Assembly: GCA_031411495.1 (NCBI GenBank)
Contig: JANOBD010000110.1
Coordinates: 1 to 43,679 of the forward strand
Origin: JANOBD01 sp031411495
Lineage (GTDB): Bacteria > Planctomycetota > Phycisphaerae > Tepidisphaerales > Tepidisphaeraceae
Reading direction: 5' to 3'
DNA: 43,679 nt
The notes beneath the pieces are model-generated. The model had not been told where the DNA came from, did no database searches, and saw nothing but the letters and a program-made list of their open reading frames with translations. Every line of letters starts with the position of its first letter. The stretch's first letter is position 1. Shown here piece by piece: positions 16,044 through 24,375 of this stretch. Position numbers and translations under genes: made by a program.

Positions 16044-16385
16044 ATGAGCCAGACCACTGCAGACGACCTGATGACGATCGGCATGACGCCGGTGACGATT
16101 GAGAACGAGCCACGCTCTCGCGCCGCTGCGCCGACGACGGCACCCGCCAAAAAGAAAGGCGTCGCCATCGCCCTGCTCGCGACGATCGTGCTTGGCGCCG
16201 GCATCAAAGTCTTCGGCGACTACGCCGCCGAACGCGCCATCGATGCGTGGGCGACTCGTCAGCAGGCCCAGTTCATGCTGCCCGATCCGCTCGCCGTCGA
16301 ACTGTTTCAGAACTCCGTCTATGAAGAAAACCCCGTCCAGGACGCGGCCGCTCCCGAAGCGCAGCCGGTGAGCGTGGGCCAGTAA
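16044..16385 (+). CDS. small membrane-anchored hypothetical protein
   Basis: This 113-residue protein has an Ala/Pro/Thr-rich N-terminal segment of about 37 residues ending in a Lys triplet, one transmembrane helix at about 39-58 (V-A-I-A-L-L-A-T-I-V-L-G-A-G-I), and a C-terminal region of about 55 residues that is acidic towards its end. The K-K-K before the helix favours N-in, C-out topology. I do not recognise a family. The gene stands alone and is closed by a strong intrinsic terminator, which argues that it is really expressed. A GGAG lies 8 bases before the ATG. Confidence 0.6.
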   Translation: MSQTTADDLMTIGMTPVTIENEPRSRAAAPTTAPAKKKGVAIALLATIVLGAGIKVFGDYAAERAIDAWATRQQAQFMLPDPLAVELFQNSVYEENPVQDAAAPEAQPVSVGQ

Positions 16386-16416
16386 CAGAACATTCCGCAA
16401 CGATCCTCCTCCGCCT

Positions 16417-16463
16417 CGGCAGGCGGGAAAATTCCTCCTCCGCAACCCGCCTGCCGATTTTTT
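16417..16463 (+). terminator. strong rho-independent terminator
   Basis: An 11-bp perfect stem (CGGCAGGCGGG at 16417-16427 with CCCGCCTGCCG at 16446-16456) is followed by A and six T. It is 31 bases after the stop of the small membrane-protein gene. Confidence 0.9.
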
Positions 16464-16584
16464 CTCGCGCACATTCTGAATAGCATCCGGTCGATTCCAC
16501 GCACATGTGGATCGTGGGACCGACTGCCCTCGCCGCGCATTTCCATACGGAACATGCGCGATAGTGGGTCGCTGAAGGCGATTC

Positions 16585-17004
16585 TCAATCGATCTCGCGC
16601 GCATCTGAGAGGCGATACGCCTCAACTTCGAATCGATTCGCGTAGTACGGGTCCTGGCCGCGCCATCGCGCCAGTCCACACTCGATGAAATAAGCCGGGA
16701 TGAAGAACGGCCCCCACCGCTCGCACTGACGGACGTGGACGCGCTCGTGTTCGCGCGTTCGATCCAGGGATTCGCGATCGCGCCCGATAACGACGTGGCC
16801 GATAGTCATCGCGCTTGCGCCCCCTTCGAGCGGGACGATTCTCCGCAGGAACCACGATGCGAATCCGCCGTGCGCTTCGACTACGCCGGCGACGATCGCG
16901 CAGCGGCCGCGCGTGATGATCGTGAGAACGACTGCGATCAGGCCGAGCGATGTCGTGGGCGATGCCCAGGCGTAGCGGAGTATGGTTATCGATCGGCTCT
17001 TCAT
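16585..17004 (-). CDS. membrane protein with HExxH motif, possible metallopeptidase-like
   Basis: This 139-residue protein has an N-terminal hydrophobic segment (about residues 14-32) and, after a loop, the sequence R-E-H-E-R-V-H-V-R-Q-C-E-R-W-G-P, which contains H-E-x-x-H, the zinc site of many metallopeptidases. Further on are a hydrophobic stretch (F-F-I-P-A-Y-F-I) and an N-R-F-E-V-E-A-Y segment whose Glu could be a third ligand. Whether it is an enzyme is open. I chose ATG 17004 because the upstream in-frame extension is translated from an intergenic repeat (17026-17126). Confidence 0.6.
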   Translation of the reverse strand: MKSRSITILRYAWASPTTSLGLIAVVLTIITRGRCAIVAGVVEAHGGFASWFLRRIVPLEGGASAMTIGHVVIGRDRESLDRTREHERVHVRQCERWGPFFIPAYFIECGLARWRGQDPYYANRFEVEAYRLSDAREID

Positions 17005-17025
17005 CTGAATGAATGACCAAACCAC

Positions 17026-17126
17026 AATGACCAACGAATGCCCAATGTCCAATCACCGAGGGCAACACGTGGCATCAATTGGTTTTTGGTGATTGGGCAT
17101 TCATTGGTGAATGGTCCTTGGTCATT
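17026..17126. repeat. word-iterated inverted repeat (AATGACCA family)
   Basis: The left arm 17026-17057 and right arm 17088-17126 are imperfect reverse complements. The inner nine bases (CCAATCACC/GGTGATTGG) pair perfectly, and both arms are made from repeats of words such as AATGACCA and AATGCCCA. It occupies the gap between the NlpC/P60 gene and the HExxH gene, both on the minus strand. Confidence 0.8.
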
Positions 17127-17134
17127 TCCTCGCG

Positions 17135-18124
17135 TCACTCGATCACCCGACGCGCCCAGCCGAACGTTTCATCTCGCTCTTTGTCGTACTCCCGATCCCT
17201 CGGGTTGAAGCTGGAGATGTGCACATCCTTGCCCGCCGCCTCGATGTATTTGCCTTCGCCGAGATAGATCGCGACGTGGTGGACATTGCCGCGATGTTCA
17301 CTGACGAAGAAGAGTAAATCACCCGGTTGAAGCGCGTCGCGAAAGTAGCGCGTCGCGACGAGTTTGCCGACGTTGGCCTGTTGGTCGGCGTCGCGCGGCA
17401 GGAGGATTCCCTGGCTGGCGAAACTGGTTTGCGCGAGGCCGCTACAGTCAATGCCTTCCTTGGTCTTTCCGCCCCAGAGGTAAGGAGCGCCAAGGAGTTG
17501 GCGCGCATTGTCGATGGCCGCATCCGTCTTCTGCCGAGTGCGATCATCGATCGAGTGGCTCAAGATTTCGGACATTGCTCGCCCGCCAATCACCTTCAGA
17601 TTCTGCTCATCCACCCAACCGATGTAGCCGTCGCAGGCGTGAACCAACATCGCGCCACTTTCGATGCGATCGAGAATCCACACCGGCTCACCCAGCAGAA
17701 GGTCGCTCACGTTGTCGCGATCGCCGAGTGTGTCGCCCGGACCCTTCCGCAGGATCGCGTGCTCCGCGGTCACGATCCCAAACCGCGCCTCCGTCTTCGA
17801 CTCCTCCGGCAGCACCTTGATTGCCGACACGTCCTTCTTCGTCGCACGCGCCAGCACCGCCTTGTATTGCGGCATCTCGACAAAACCCGCGAGCGAGCCG
17901 TCCGGCCTCTCCCACACGTGGCAGAGCGAGAGTCGCTCGTCCAGCTCGAATCGCTTCAGGCACTCATCGATGGTGTAAACGCGATTGCGATCGAATCGCT
18001 CGTCCGCATCGGCCGTCGGCTCAGTCGTCGGCTGCGTGGTCTGTGCATGCACCAGCGGTCCCGAGAATGCGAACAACATGGCCGCAACCGGGATCCGGAC
18101 GCCTCTCCACACGTTGGTCATCAT
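17135..18124 (-). CDS. secreted NlpC/P60 endopeptidase with SH3-like region
   Basis: This enzyme is expected to cut peptide stems of peptidoglycan. The 329-residue product has a signal peptide (cleavage near V-H-A-Q), a Thr/Pro linker, an SH3-like region at about 115-180 (A-I-L-R-K-G-P-G, W-I-L-D-R, G-Y-I-G-W-V), and the NlpC/P60 domain at about 200-325: catalytic C227 in G-I-D-C-S-G-L, the L-Q-P-G-D-L-L-F-F motif, and H282/H283 in N-V-H-H-V-A-I-Y-L-G. GAGGGG sits immediately before two adjacent ATG codons (18124 and 18121); the second has better spacing and removes one residue. The open frame continues further upstream, but that extension lacks a ribosome site and would bury the signal peptide. 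Confidence 0.9.
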   Translation of the reverse strand: MMTNVWRGVRIPVAAMLFAFSGPLVHAQTTQPTTEPTADADERFDRNRVYTIDECLKRFELDERLSLCHVWERPDGSLAGFVEMPQYKAVLARATKKDVSAIKVLPEESKTEARFGIVTAEHAILRKGPGDTLGDRDNVSDLLLGEPVWILDRIESGAMLVHACDGYIGWVDEQNLKVIGGRAMSEILSHSIDDRTRQKTDAAIDNARQLLGAPYLWGGKTKEGIDCSGLAQTSFASQGILLPRDADQQANVGKLVATRYFRDALQPGDLLFFVSEHRGNVHHVAIYLGEGKYIEAAGKDVHISSFNPRDREYDKERDETFGWARRVIE

Positions 18125-18174
18125 CCCCTCATCGTACACCGATTTCTGACTCGATGAACCCAGGATTCTCTCCC

Positions 18175-18203
18175 CATTCGTGTCCATTCGCGGCATTCGT
18201 GGC
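18175..18203. repeat. single-arm word repeat (ATTCGTG)
   Basis: The word ATTCGTG or its variant ATTCGCG occurs three times in 29 bases, just before the DUF89 gene. It has the same style as the two-armed elements in the window, but I see no pairing arm nearby. Confidence 0.5.
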
Positions 18204-18217
18204 TACCCTCTTCACGC

Positions 18218-19267
18218 ATGCAACCGTTCGTCAAACTCGCCGATCCGTCCGCCTATATCGCCTGCTCGTGGGATCTCACCATCGATCGGGCCGGCCGCGA
18301 TTACTGGGTCGACTTCTTCATCAAGCATCTCGAAACGCTGCTCGCGCTCGGCGTCGCCGCCGCCGTCGATCGAGGCGAATCGAATAGCGAAGCATCGGAT
18401 CGCGCCCAGCGCTGCCGCGAGGAGTTCCATCCCACCTTCCGCGCCTTCCAGTCCGACCCGACCGGCCAGGGCCGGGTCACCATCCTCACGCTCGATGAAT
18501 GGCGCGACCAGATCCTCCGTCGCCACGGCTTTGTCGATCCGATGATCGACCTGAAAGACCGCGAGAATGAGAAGGTGATCGGCATGCTGCCGGATGTGTG
18601 CCGCGAGATCGATCTGCACGACCCGCGTGATCAGCTTCTCACGATCATCAAGGGCGTTTTCGCCGGCAACTTATTCGACATGGGCGCGAAGGCATCGGCG
18701 AAGATGTTCGCGGACGGCACCGCGCCGACCTTCTTCGAAACGCGCGGGAAGCTCACGCCGCGCCCGTGGCTGATCGACGACTTCGATTCGCTCGCCCACC
18801 GCTTCGAAACACACAGGCACCACAAGGCGGTCTTCTTCATCGACAACGCCGGCAGCGATTTTTTGCTGGGCGCGACGCCGATGATCCGCTGGCTCGCGCA
18901 GCGCGGCACGCAGGTCGTCATCGCCGCCAACGAGCGGCCGACGCTTAACGACATGACCGTTCACGATGTGAAGCGCTGGTGGCCGCGGATGAGAGAGGCC
19001 GAGCCGAGCCTGGCCACGCTGCCGATCGAGATCGTCAGCACGGGAACGGGCGAACCACTCATCGATCTCTCGAAAGTGTCGGATGAACTGAACGCCGTCG
19101 CGAAGGATGCGGACCTGGTCATCATCGAAGGCATGGGCCGCGGCGTCGAATCGAACCTCGATGCGAAGTTCAGCTGCGATGCGCTGAACCTAGCGATGAT
19201 CAAGGACGAATCGATCGCGGCCCGCGTGGGCGGGAAGGTGTTTGATTGCGTCTGCCGGTTTCGGTGA
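18218..19267 (+). CDS. DUF89/ARMT1-like metal-dependent phosphatase
   Basis: This 349-residue protein resembles the DUF89 domain found in plant and animal pantothenate kinase fusions and ARMT1, which removes phosphate from damaged metabolites such as oxidised 4'-phosphopantetheine or sugar phosphates. Matching segments are F-F-I-D-N-A-G-S-D (Asp and Asn for metal), A-A-N-E-R-P-T-L-N-D-M-T, and I-I-E-G-M-G-R-G-V-E-S-N followed by K-D-E near the C-terminus. It has no signal peptide. The ATG at 18218 has no clear ribosome site. A membrane-protein gene begins 36 bp downstream, so the two may be co-transcribed. Confidence 0.8.
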   Translation: MQPFVKLADPSAYIACSWDLTIDRAGRDYWVDFFIKHLETLLALGVAAAVDRGESNSEASDRAQRCREEFHPTFRAFQSDPTGQGRVTILTLDEWRDQILRRHGFVDPMIDLKDRENEKVIGMLPDVCREIDLHDPRDQLLTIIKGVFAGNLFDMGAKASAKMFADGTAPTFFETRGKLTPRPWLIDDFDSLAHRFETHRHHKAVFFIDNAGSDFLLGATPMIRWLAQRGTQVVIAANERPTLNDMTVHDVKRWWPRMREAEPSLATLPIEIVSTGTGEPLIDLSKVSDELNAVAKDADLVIIEGMGRGVESNLDAKFSCDALNLAMIKDESIAARVGGKVFDCVCRFR

Positions 19268-19303
19268 GAATCAACCTTTTCCGGTTAGAGGCGTAATACT
19301 CCA

Positions 19304-19882
19304 ATGCTCCTCGCCAACACCATCACCGCCGAGATGGGCCTGATCCCCGGCCTGGCCATGCTCGGGCCGGCGATGGGGTTGCCGCTCTCGGTGCTGGCCG
19401 CGTTCATCGAGCGGCCGTTCTATTCACTCGCGGGCGTGACGCGGCAGACGATCTGGTACTCGCTGCAGGCGAACCTGATCAGTCTCGTCATCGGGTGGGT
19501 ACTCGTCTTCGTCGTCGCCGGGATAACAGACGCGTTGCGACAAACCTATGCGATCTTCGAGGTCTGGCCATTCCTCGCCGTTGCGATCTCCATCGTCATC
19601 GAGCGATCGTACCTGAACGTGAAAGTGCGAGAGCGCAACGTCGCATGGGGCTGGAGCATCCTTGGGAACGCGCTCAGCGCTGGATTGTGCGTGGGCCTGC
19701 TCTTCTACATCACCTACGCGAAGGACAGCCCGGCTTACGCCTCGCTGCGATACGCCCTGACGCCGATCACCCCTTGGCTGCACCTCTTCGCATTCATCAG
19801 TAGTGCGGCGTTGTTCGCCTACTCGTTCCGGCGAACAAGGAGACCCGTCGCAGACGAAAGCATCTCAGGACCAGCGGTGTAG
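19304..19882 (+). CDS. multi-pass membrane protein of unknown function
   Basis: This 192-residue protein has four or five hydrophobic segments (about residues 12-35, 52-75, 85-102, 118-138 and 155-175) and a short Arg-rich C-terminus. I do not recognise a family. It follows the DUF89 gene by 36 bp in the same direction. The ATG at 19304 has only weak upstream purines. Confidence 0.6.
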   Translation: MLLANTITAEMGLIPGLAMLGPAMGLPLSVLAAFIERPFYSLAGVTRQTIWYSLQANLISLVIGWVLVFVVAGITDALRQTYAIFEVWPFLAVAISIVIERSYLNVKVRERNVAWGWSILGNALSAGLCVGLLFYITYAKDSPAYASLRYALTPITPWLHLFAFISSAALFAYSFRRTRRPVADESISGPAV

Positions 19883-19986
19883 CCGCTGCGGCTAACCCTC
19901 GCACCTTCGCCGATCACATTGCAGAGTGAGGGCGTGCTGGACTACAACCGAGAGCCGCAACGCATCCGCTCACCAAAGGAATCCCC

Positions 19987-20679
19987 ATGCCACGTCACAC
20001 CGAGCTTCATCGCAGCCACCACATCGGCTGGCTCCGCGCCGCCGTGCTGGGCGCGAATGATGGCGCAATCTCCACCGCGAGCCTGGTCGTGGGCGTGGCG
20101 GCGGCGCAGGCGGATCGCAGCGCGATCCTCATTGCCGGTTTCGCTGGGCTCGCCGCCGGCGCGATGGCAATGGCCGCGGGCGAATACGTCTCGGTCAGCT
20201 CGCAGGCCGACACCGAGAAGGCCGACCTCGCGCGCGAGCGGCGGGAACTGGCCGAAGAACCGGAAGCGGAGCGAAGGGAACTGGCCGGCATCTATGTCGC
20301 GCGCGGGCTGACGCCCGAACTCGCGGACCAGGTCGCCCAGCAGTTGATGAGCCACGATGCGCTGGGCGCGCACGCAAGGGATGAGCTGGGCATCACCGAG
20401 GAACTGGCCGCGCGACCGATCCAGGCCGGGCTCACCTCGGCGGCGCTCTTTTCCGTCGGCGCGGTCGTGCCGCTCCTGGCCGCGTGGATCAGCCCGCAGC
20501 ACTGGGTGATCCCGCTGACGGTCGTCACGACGCTGCTCGTGCTGATCGTCCTTGGCGCGCTGGCCGCCCGCGTTGGCGGTGCGCCGCTGGTCGTCGGCGC
20601 GGCCCGGGTCGCCGGCTGGGGCGGCATTGCCATGGCCGTCACCGCCGGCGTGGGGCGGCTGTTCCATGTCGCGGTGTGA
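19987..20679 (+). CDS. VIT/CCC1-family membrane protein (iron/manganese transporter type)
   Basis: This 230-residue protein matches the VIT1/CCC1 family, which moves Fe2+ or Mn2+ across membranes. Seen are the N-terminal G-W-L-R-A-A-V-L-G-A-N-D-G-A-I-S-T-A-S-L-V-V-G-V helix, G-A-M-A-M-A-A-G-E-Y-V-S-V-S-S-Q, a cytoplasmic Glu-rich helical loop (A-D-L-A-R-E-R-R-E-L-A-E) with charged residues typical of the metal-binding domain, and three C-terminal membrane helices. The length is normal. AGGAA lies just before the ATG. Confidence 0.92.
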   Translation: MPRHTELHRSHHIGWLRAAVLGANDGAISTASLVVGVAAAQADRSAILIAGFAGLAAGAMAMAAGEYVSVSSQADTEKADLARERRELAEEPEAERRELAGIYVARGLTPELADQVAQQLMSHDALGAHARDELGITEELAARPIQAGLTSAALFSVGAVVPLLAAWISPQHWVIPLTVVTTLLVLIVLGALAARVGGAPLVVGAARVAGWGGIAMAVTAGVGRLFHVAV

Positions 20680-20762
20680 AGCGTGCCGTCATGGCCATCG
20701 CGCCGGTTTTTTCCGGGGAACTTCTGTGAGCTCGACGCGTCTCAGCCCGGTGGAGAATCGTC

Positions 20763-21278
20763 ATGGGCCACCACCTCTCGCTGGAACAGATCAAGATCGC
20801 CGAGCCGTGTCACGCATCCTGGGACGCGATGAGCGGCGACGCGACGAGGCGATTCTGTGACTCGTGCAGCAAGCACGTTCACGACCTCTCGACCCTGAGT
20901 CGAGAGGAGGCCGAGGCGCTCGTAAACGCCGGCGGCTCGGTCTGCGTGCGGATGCAGATCGAGCCTGGCGGCGTCGTGCGCACGAAGCAATCTTTGCAGG
21001 GCCCGCAGCGGCGTCGCGCGCCATGGATGCGGCTCGCTGCCAGCTTCGCGACGCTGCTGGGCGTCGGTTCGCTCTTCCAGTTCGGCTGCGAGCGCGCGAA
21101 GCCGACGATGGGCGCGCCGGTACCGACGCCGCCCGAGCAGATGCGGACAATGGGGATGATCACCCCGCAGCTGCCGACGACGTTGCCGAGCACTTTGATG
21201 GGCGACATCGCACTTCCGACGACGCAACCCGCCGCGCCGGAGAATCGGGAACTGATGGGCAAGGTCGCGCCACGTTGA
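20763..21278 (+). CDS. Cys/His-rich small protein with one membrane segment
   Basis: This 171-residue protein begins with a compact motif: C16-H-A-S-W-D-A-M-S-G-D, then R-F-C32-x2-C35-x2-H38-x-H40-D-L-S-x-L-S-R-E-E-A, and C61. The layout resembles a small metal- or heme-binding domain that I have seen in assorted bacterial proteins without known function. A hydrophobic segment (about 88-108) follows, ending in F-G-C-E, then a Pro/Thr-rich tail of about 55 residues that is probably outside the cell. GGAGA precedes the ATG well. The gene follows the VIT/CCC1 gene by 83 bp, so a link with metal handling is possible but only inferred. Confidence 0.65.
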   Translation: MGHHLSLEQIKIAEPCHASWDAMSGDATRRFCDSCSKHVHDLSTLSREEAEALVNAGGSVCVRMQIEPGGVVRTKQSLQGPQRRRAPWMRLAASFATLLGVGSLFQFGCERAKPTMGAPVPTPPEQMRTMGMITPQLPTTLPSTLMGDIALPTTQPAAPENRELMGKVAPR

Positions 21279-21385
21279 TACGACACTGCCGAGCGAATGG
21301 ATTGCGCGTCGAACACGCAACGAAGGCGTGTTGTCCACGTGATACGAGGTTAGCGGTGACGATGAACGGCTATTGACGCTCGCGG

Positions 21386-21401
21386 GCGAGGCAAGCCTCG
21401 C
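21386..21401. terminator. short hairpin between convergent genes
   Basis: GCGAGGC and GCCTCGC form a perfect 7-bp stem around AA, between the ends of the Cys-rich gene (plus) and the GH92 gene (minus). No T-run follows on either side, so termination is likely but not certain; it may equally be a REP-type palindrome. Confidence 0.45.
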
Positions 21402-21417
21402 ACCCTACGAAGACGTT

Positions 21418-23661
21418 TCACGCGCCCTCGTACCTCGACACGCTCGTCGGCCGCGCGCTCGCGGGCCACTGCTTCGCCGGAGGCGACTTCTCGCTCATGG
21501 AGAACTCGATCGTCGTGCCCGGCCTGGTCAGCGTGGCGTGATCGATCACCAGCTTCTCGTAAGACGTACCGTTCACCTTGATGCTGTGGACGTAGGCATT
21601 GTTCTTCCCGGCGCCCTTCGCGAGGACCGTGAATGTTTTACCGCCCACGGGCTTCACGACCGCCTTCTCGGCGATCGGGCTCGTGAGCACCCACTCCGGA
21701 TTGCCGGGGCAGAGCGGGAAAAGGCCGATCGCGTTGAGCACGAACCACGCGGTCATCTCGCCGTTGTCTTCATCGCCGCACAATCCTTCGGGGCCCGATC
21801 CGTACAGTTCGTTCATCACGCGCCGAACCCAGTGCTGCATCCTCTCGGGTGCGCCCGCGGCCGCGTACATCATCAACACGTGATGGACGGGCTGGTTGCT
21901 GTGCGCGTACTGCCCGAAGTCCACCGCCGCCATCTCCGTCATCTCGTGGATCTCCATGCCGTAGTCGCCCTTGTTGAACGTCGCGGGCATCGTCAGCATC
22001 TCGTCGAGCTTGGCGATGAGCTTGGCGTCGCCGCCGTAGAGAGAGATTAGGCCGGCCGGGTCGTGCGGCACGTCGAAGGCGTGCTGCCACGCGCTGCCCT
22101 CGACCCACGGTCCGCCCCAGTCGAGCGGGTCGAACGGGCTTTGCCAGCTTCCATCCGCGTTCTTCCCGCGGAAGAAGTTGATGCTCGAATCGAACACGTT
22201 GCGATACGTCTGCGAGTATTGCGTGAACTGCTTCGCCTCGTCGTCCTTGCCGAGATGTTTGGCGATCTGCGCGATGCAGTAGTCGTCGTACGCGAAGTCC
22301 AGCGTGGCACACGTGCCGTGGTAGTGGTCGACGGTGAGGAAGCCGTTCTTGCGAAGATCCGCCAGCGCCTTGCGGCCCTAGCTCGCCTGATCGCTCGGCA
22401 CGGTCGCGTTCTTTTTCACCGCCTCGTAGGCGAGGTTCAGGTCGAAGCCCTGTCCCGCTTTGTGAATGCCGCGGACGATCGCATCCGCAAAGACCGCGTC
22501 GCTGTGCGTGCCGATCATGCAGTCGCGGTAGCCCGGGCTCGCCCACTGCGGCAGCCAGCCGCCCTCGCGGTAGGCGTTGAGATACCCCTCCATCATCTCG
22601 GCGACGCGCGCAGGATCGAGCAGTGTGAGCAGCGGGAAGTGCGTGCGATACGTGTCCCAGAAGCCGTTGTCGGTGTACATCGGCCCGGCGTGGACCTTGC
22701 CGTCGAAGCTGCTGAAGTGGACGGTCTTCCCGTCCTTGTCCAGCTCATGCGCCACGCGCGGGAAGAGTTTTGTTCGGTAGAAGCAGGTGTAGAACGTCGC
22801 CCGGCGTTCTTCATCGATGCCGTCGAGCTCGATCTGCGCGAGCTGCTCGTTCCACGCCGCGTCCGACTTCTTGGCGAGTTCTTCAAAGCTGAACGGCGAC
22901 ACTTCGCGCTCCAAGTTCAACATCGCCTGCTCGGCACTGATGAACGACGTCGCGATCCGCACTTCCACCGGCCCGTCCAGATCCTTCCACTCCACGTACG
23001 CGCCGGCCGCGATGCCTTCGACCTTGTCGCCCTTTACTTTCACTACCGCTTGCTCCCCTTCGAATGTGCCGTGCGCCACGATCGGCTTGCTCAACTTGAT
23101 GGCGAAGTGCATCGCGAAGTTTTTCGGCGCGCCGTGGTGAAACACGTTGGTGTGGCCGGTGATCATCGAGCGATCGGTGTGGAGGTGGATCGTCGCCGGG
23201 CGGTGCATGCCGCGCTCGCCGGGGTCGCAGAAGAGGATCAGCCGGGCGAGTTCGCCCCTGGGGAACTCGATCTTCATCGCCCCGCCACGCTGAGTGGGAA
23301 CGAACGCGAACTTCGTGCGGTAGCGGATGATCTCGGTGCTGAACTGGTGCGGCTTGAACGTCGATCGGTCCGGCCGATACGCGCCCGCCCACAGGTCCTG
23401 CTTCAGGAACCGCTCGCCGGTGCTCGGCATGAGCAGCAGCGGCGCGTAATCCGCGATCCACGGGCTCGGCTGGTGCGTGCAGCGGATGCCGTGCAGCTTT
23501 CGCTCGCCGGCACGGAACCACCAGCGGAAGTCATTGTTGGTCTGCGGCGCCCAGTGGTTCATCCCGAACGGCATCGCCGTGATCGGCAGCGTGTTGCCGT
23601 GGGAGAAGGAGTGGACCGATTCGGTGCCCTGGAGGGTGTTGACGAGGGAGAGGTTGCTCAT
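21418..23661 (-). pseudogene. GH92 alpha-mannosidase-like gene interrupted by one in-frame amber codon
   Basis: The same minus-strand frame encodes a GH92 exo-alpha-mannosidase-like protein from 23661 to 21418, broken only by TAG at 22380-22378. Before it lie F-S-H-G-N-T-L-P-I-T-A-M-P-F-G-M, D-N-G-F-W-D-T-Y-R-T and G-T-H-S-D-A-V-F-A-D-A; directly after it the frame continues with G-R-K-A-L-A-D-L-R-K and on to F-A-Y-D-D-Y-C-I-A-Q-I-A, G-G-P-W-V-E-G-S-A-W-Q and G-D-E-D-N-G-E-M-T-A-W. Those late segments carry family-typical acidic residues, so the first 427 residues alone should be inactive. There are no frameshifts and the total is 746 residues plus the amber, a normal length. The stop may be a mutation (for example Tyr to amber), a sequencing error, or read through. 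There is no signal peptide, unlike most GH92 enzymes. Confidence 0.85.
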
Positions 23662-23938
23662 GGCGCGGGAAATGGTCGTCGGAATCGATCCACTTGGCTA
23701 TGCGCGGGAAACACAGGGGTAAGGGATGAGGGCGGAGGGCTGAAGAAGCGCAAAGGATCGACTCCCCCTCGGGGGAGGGGTTGGGGGGAAGGGAGCTAAA
23801 TCGAGCGCTGAAGAACCCGCAACCCATCAGGCTGATCGGGTGGCAAGGGTTGTAGGCAACACTTGTGAGCTGCGAGGTCGGTCGAGCGTCCTCAAGGTTT
23901 GAGTACCAACCTTGCCATCCGCCAAGGGGGCGTCGCGA
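23662..23938. other. intergenic stretch with G-rich hairpin and possible G-quadruplex
   Basis: No gene is supported. At 23762-23777 CTCCCCC and GGGGGAG flank TC and form a hairpin. The plus strand at 23771-23793 has four G-runs (5, 4, 6 and 3 G) with loops of 1 to 2 bases, a strong G-quadruplex pattern. It lies about 110 bases upstream of the GH92 start. Confidence 0.6.
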
Positions 23939-24352
23939 TTATCGATTGGGAGGGCGAGTAGCCGCGTGGACAACCCCGACGCCGAGCAATCCGGGGATCG
24001 CGACAATGCCGCTCAAGACTAACAGCATCAGAGGCAAATCTTGCAGCGCCATCGGATCTCCGCTCTTCCAGTTTCGGATCGCCGCGACGAGGCAACAGAC
24101 TACTGCCATGATTCCACAACCCAACATCCCGAACGGGAGCTTTCGCTTCGGAGCGAATGCCGCTGATGCAAATGCGACGATGAATGCAAAGACGGGTGCG
24201 GCGAAAATAACGCCCGCACCCAAATCACTGAGCACAAACCCCGCGCCACTTCCGAAAACCGTAGGTATGAACCATTTCCACGGCCAATCCCGACGAACAC
24301 GCCGCCGGGGTGGCCTGTAGTCGAGGATGGGACGATCACCGGCATCGTTCAT
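23939..24352 (-). CDS. small multi-pass membrane protein, hypothetical
   Basis: This 137-residue protein has an Arg/Pro-rich cytoplasmic N-terminus (P-P-R-R-R-V-R-R-D) and three or four hydrophobic segments (about 28-46, 50-66, 73-92 and 105-128). I do not recognise a family. The gene starts 23 bp after the stop of leuD on the same strand and could be co-transcribed with it. Only a weak AAGG lies before the ATG. Confidence 0.6.
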   Translation of the reverse strand: MNDAGDRPILDYRPPRRRVRRDWPWKWFIPTVFGSGAGFVLSDLGAGVIFAAPVFAFIVAFASAAFAPKRKLPFGMLGCGIMAVVCCLVAAIRNWKSGDPMALQDLPLMLLVLSGIVAIPGLLGVGVVHAATRPPNR

Positions 24353-24375
24353 CCTTCATCCCTTCGCCTTTATCC

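Noticed and set aside
22063..23799. 578-residue plus-strand open frame
   Set aside because: It is antisense to GH92, and its composition (Arg/Val/Asp) is the typical mirror of a GC-rich gene. It is not a reason to doubt the amber codon.
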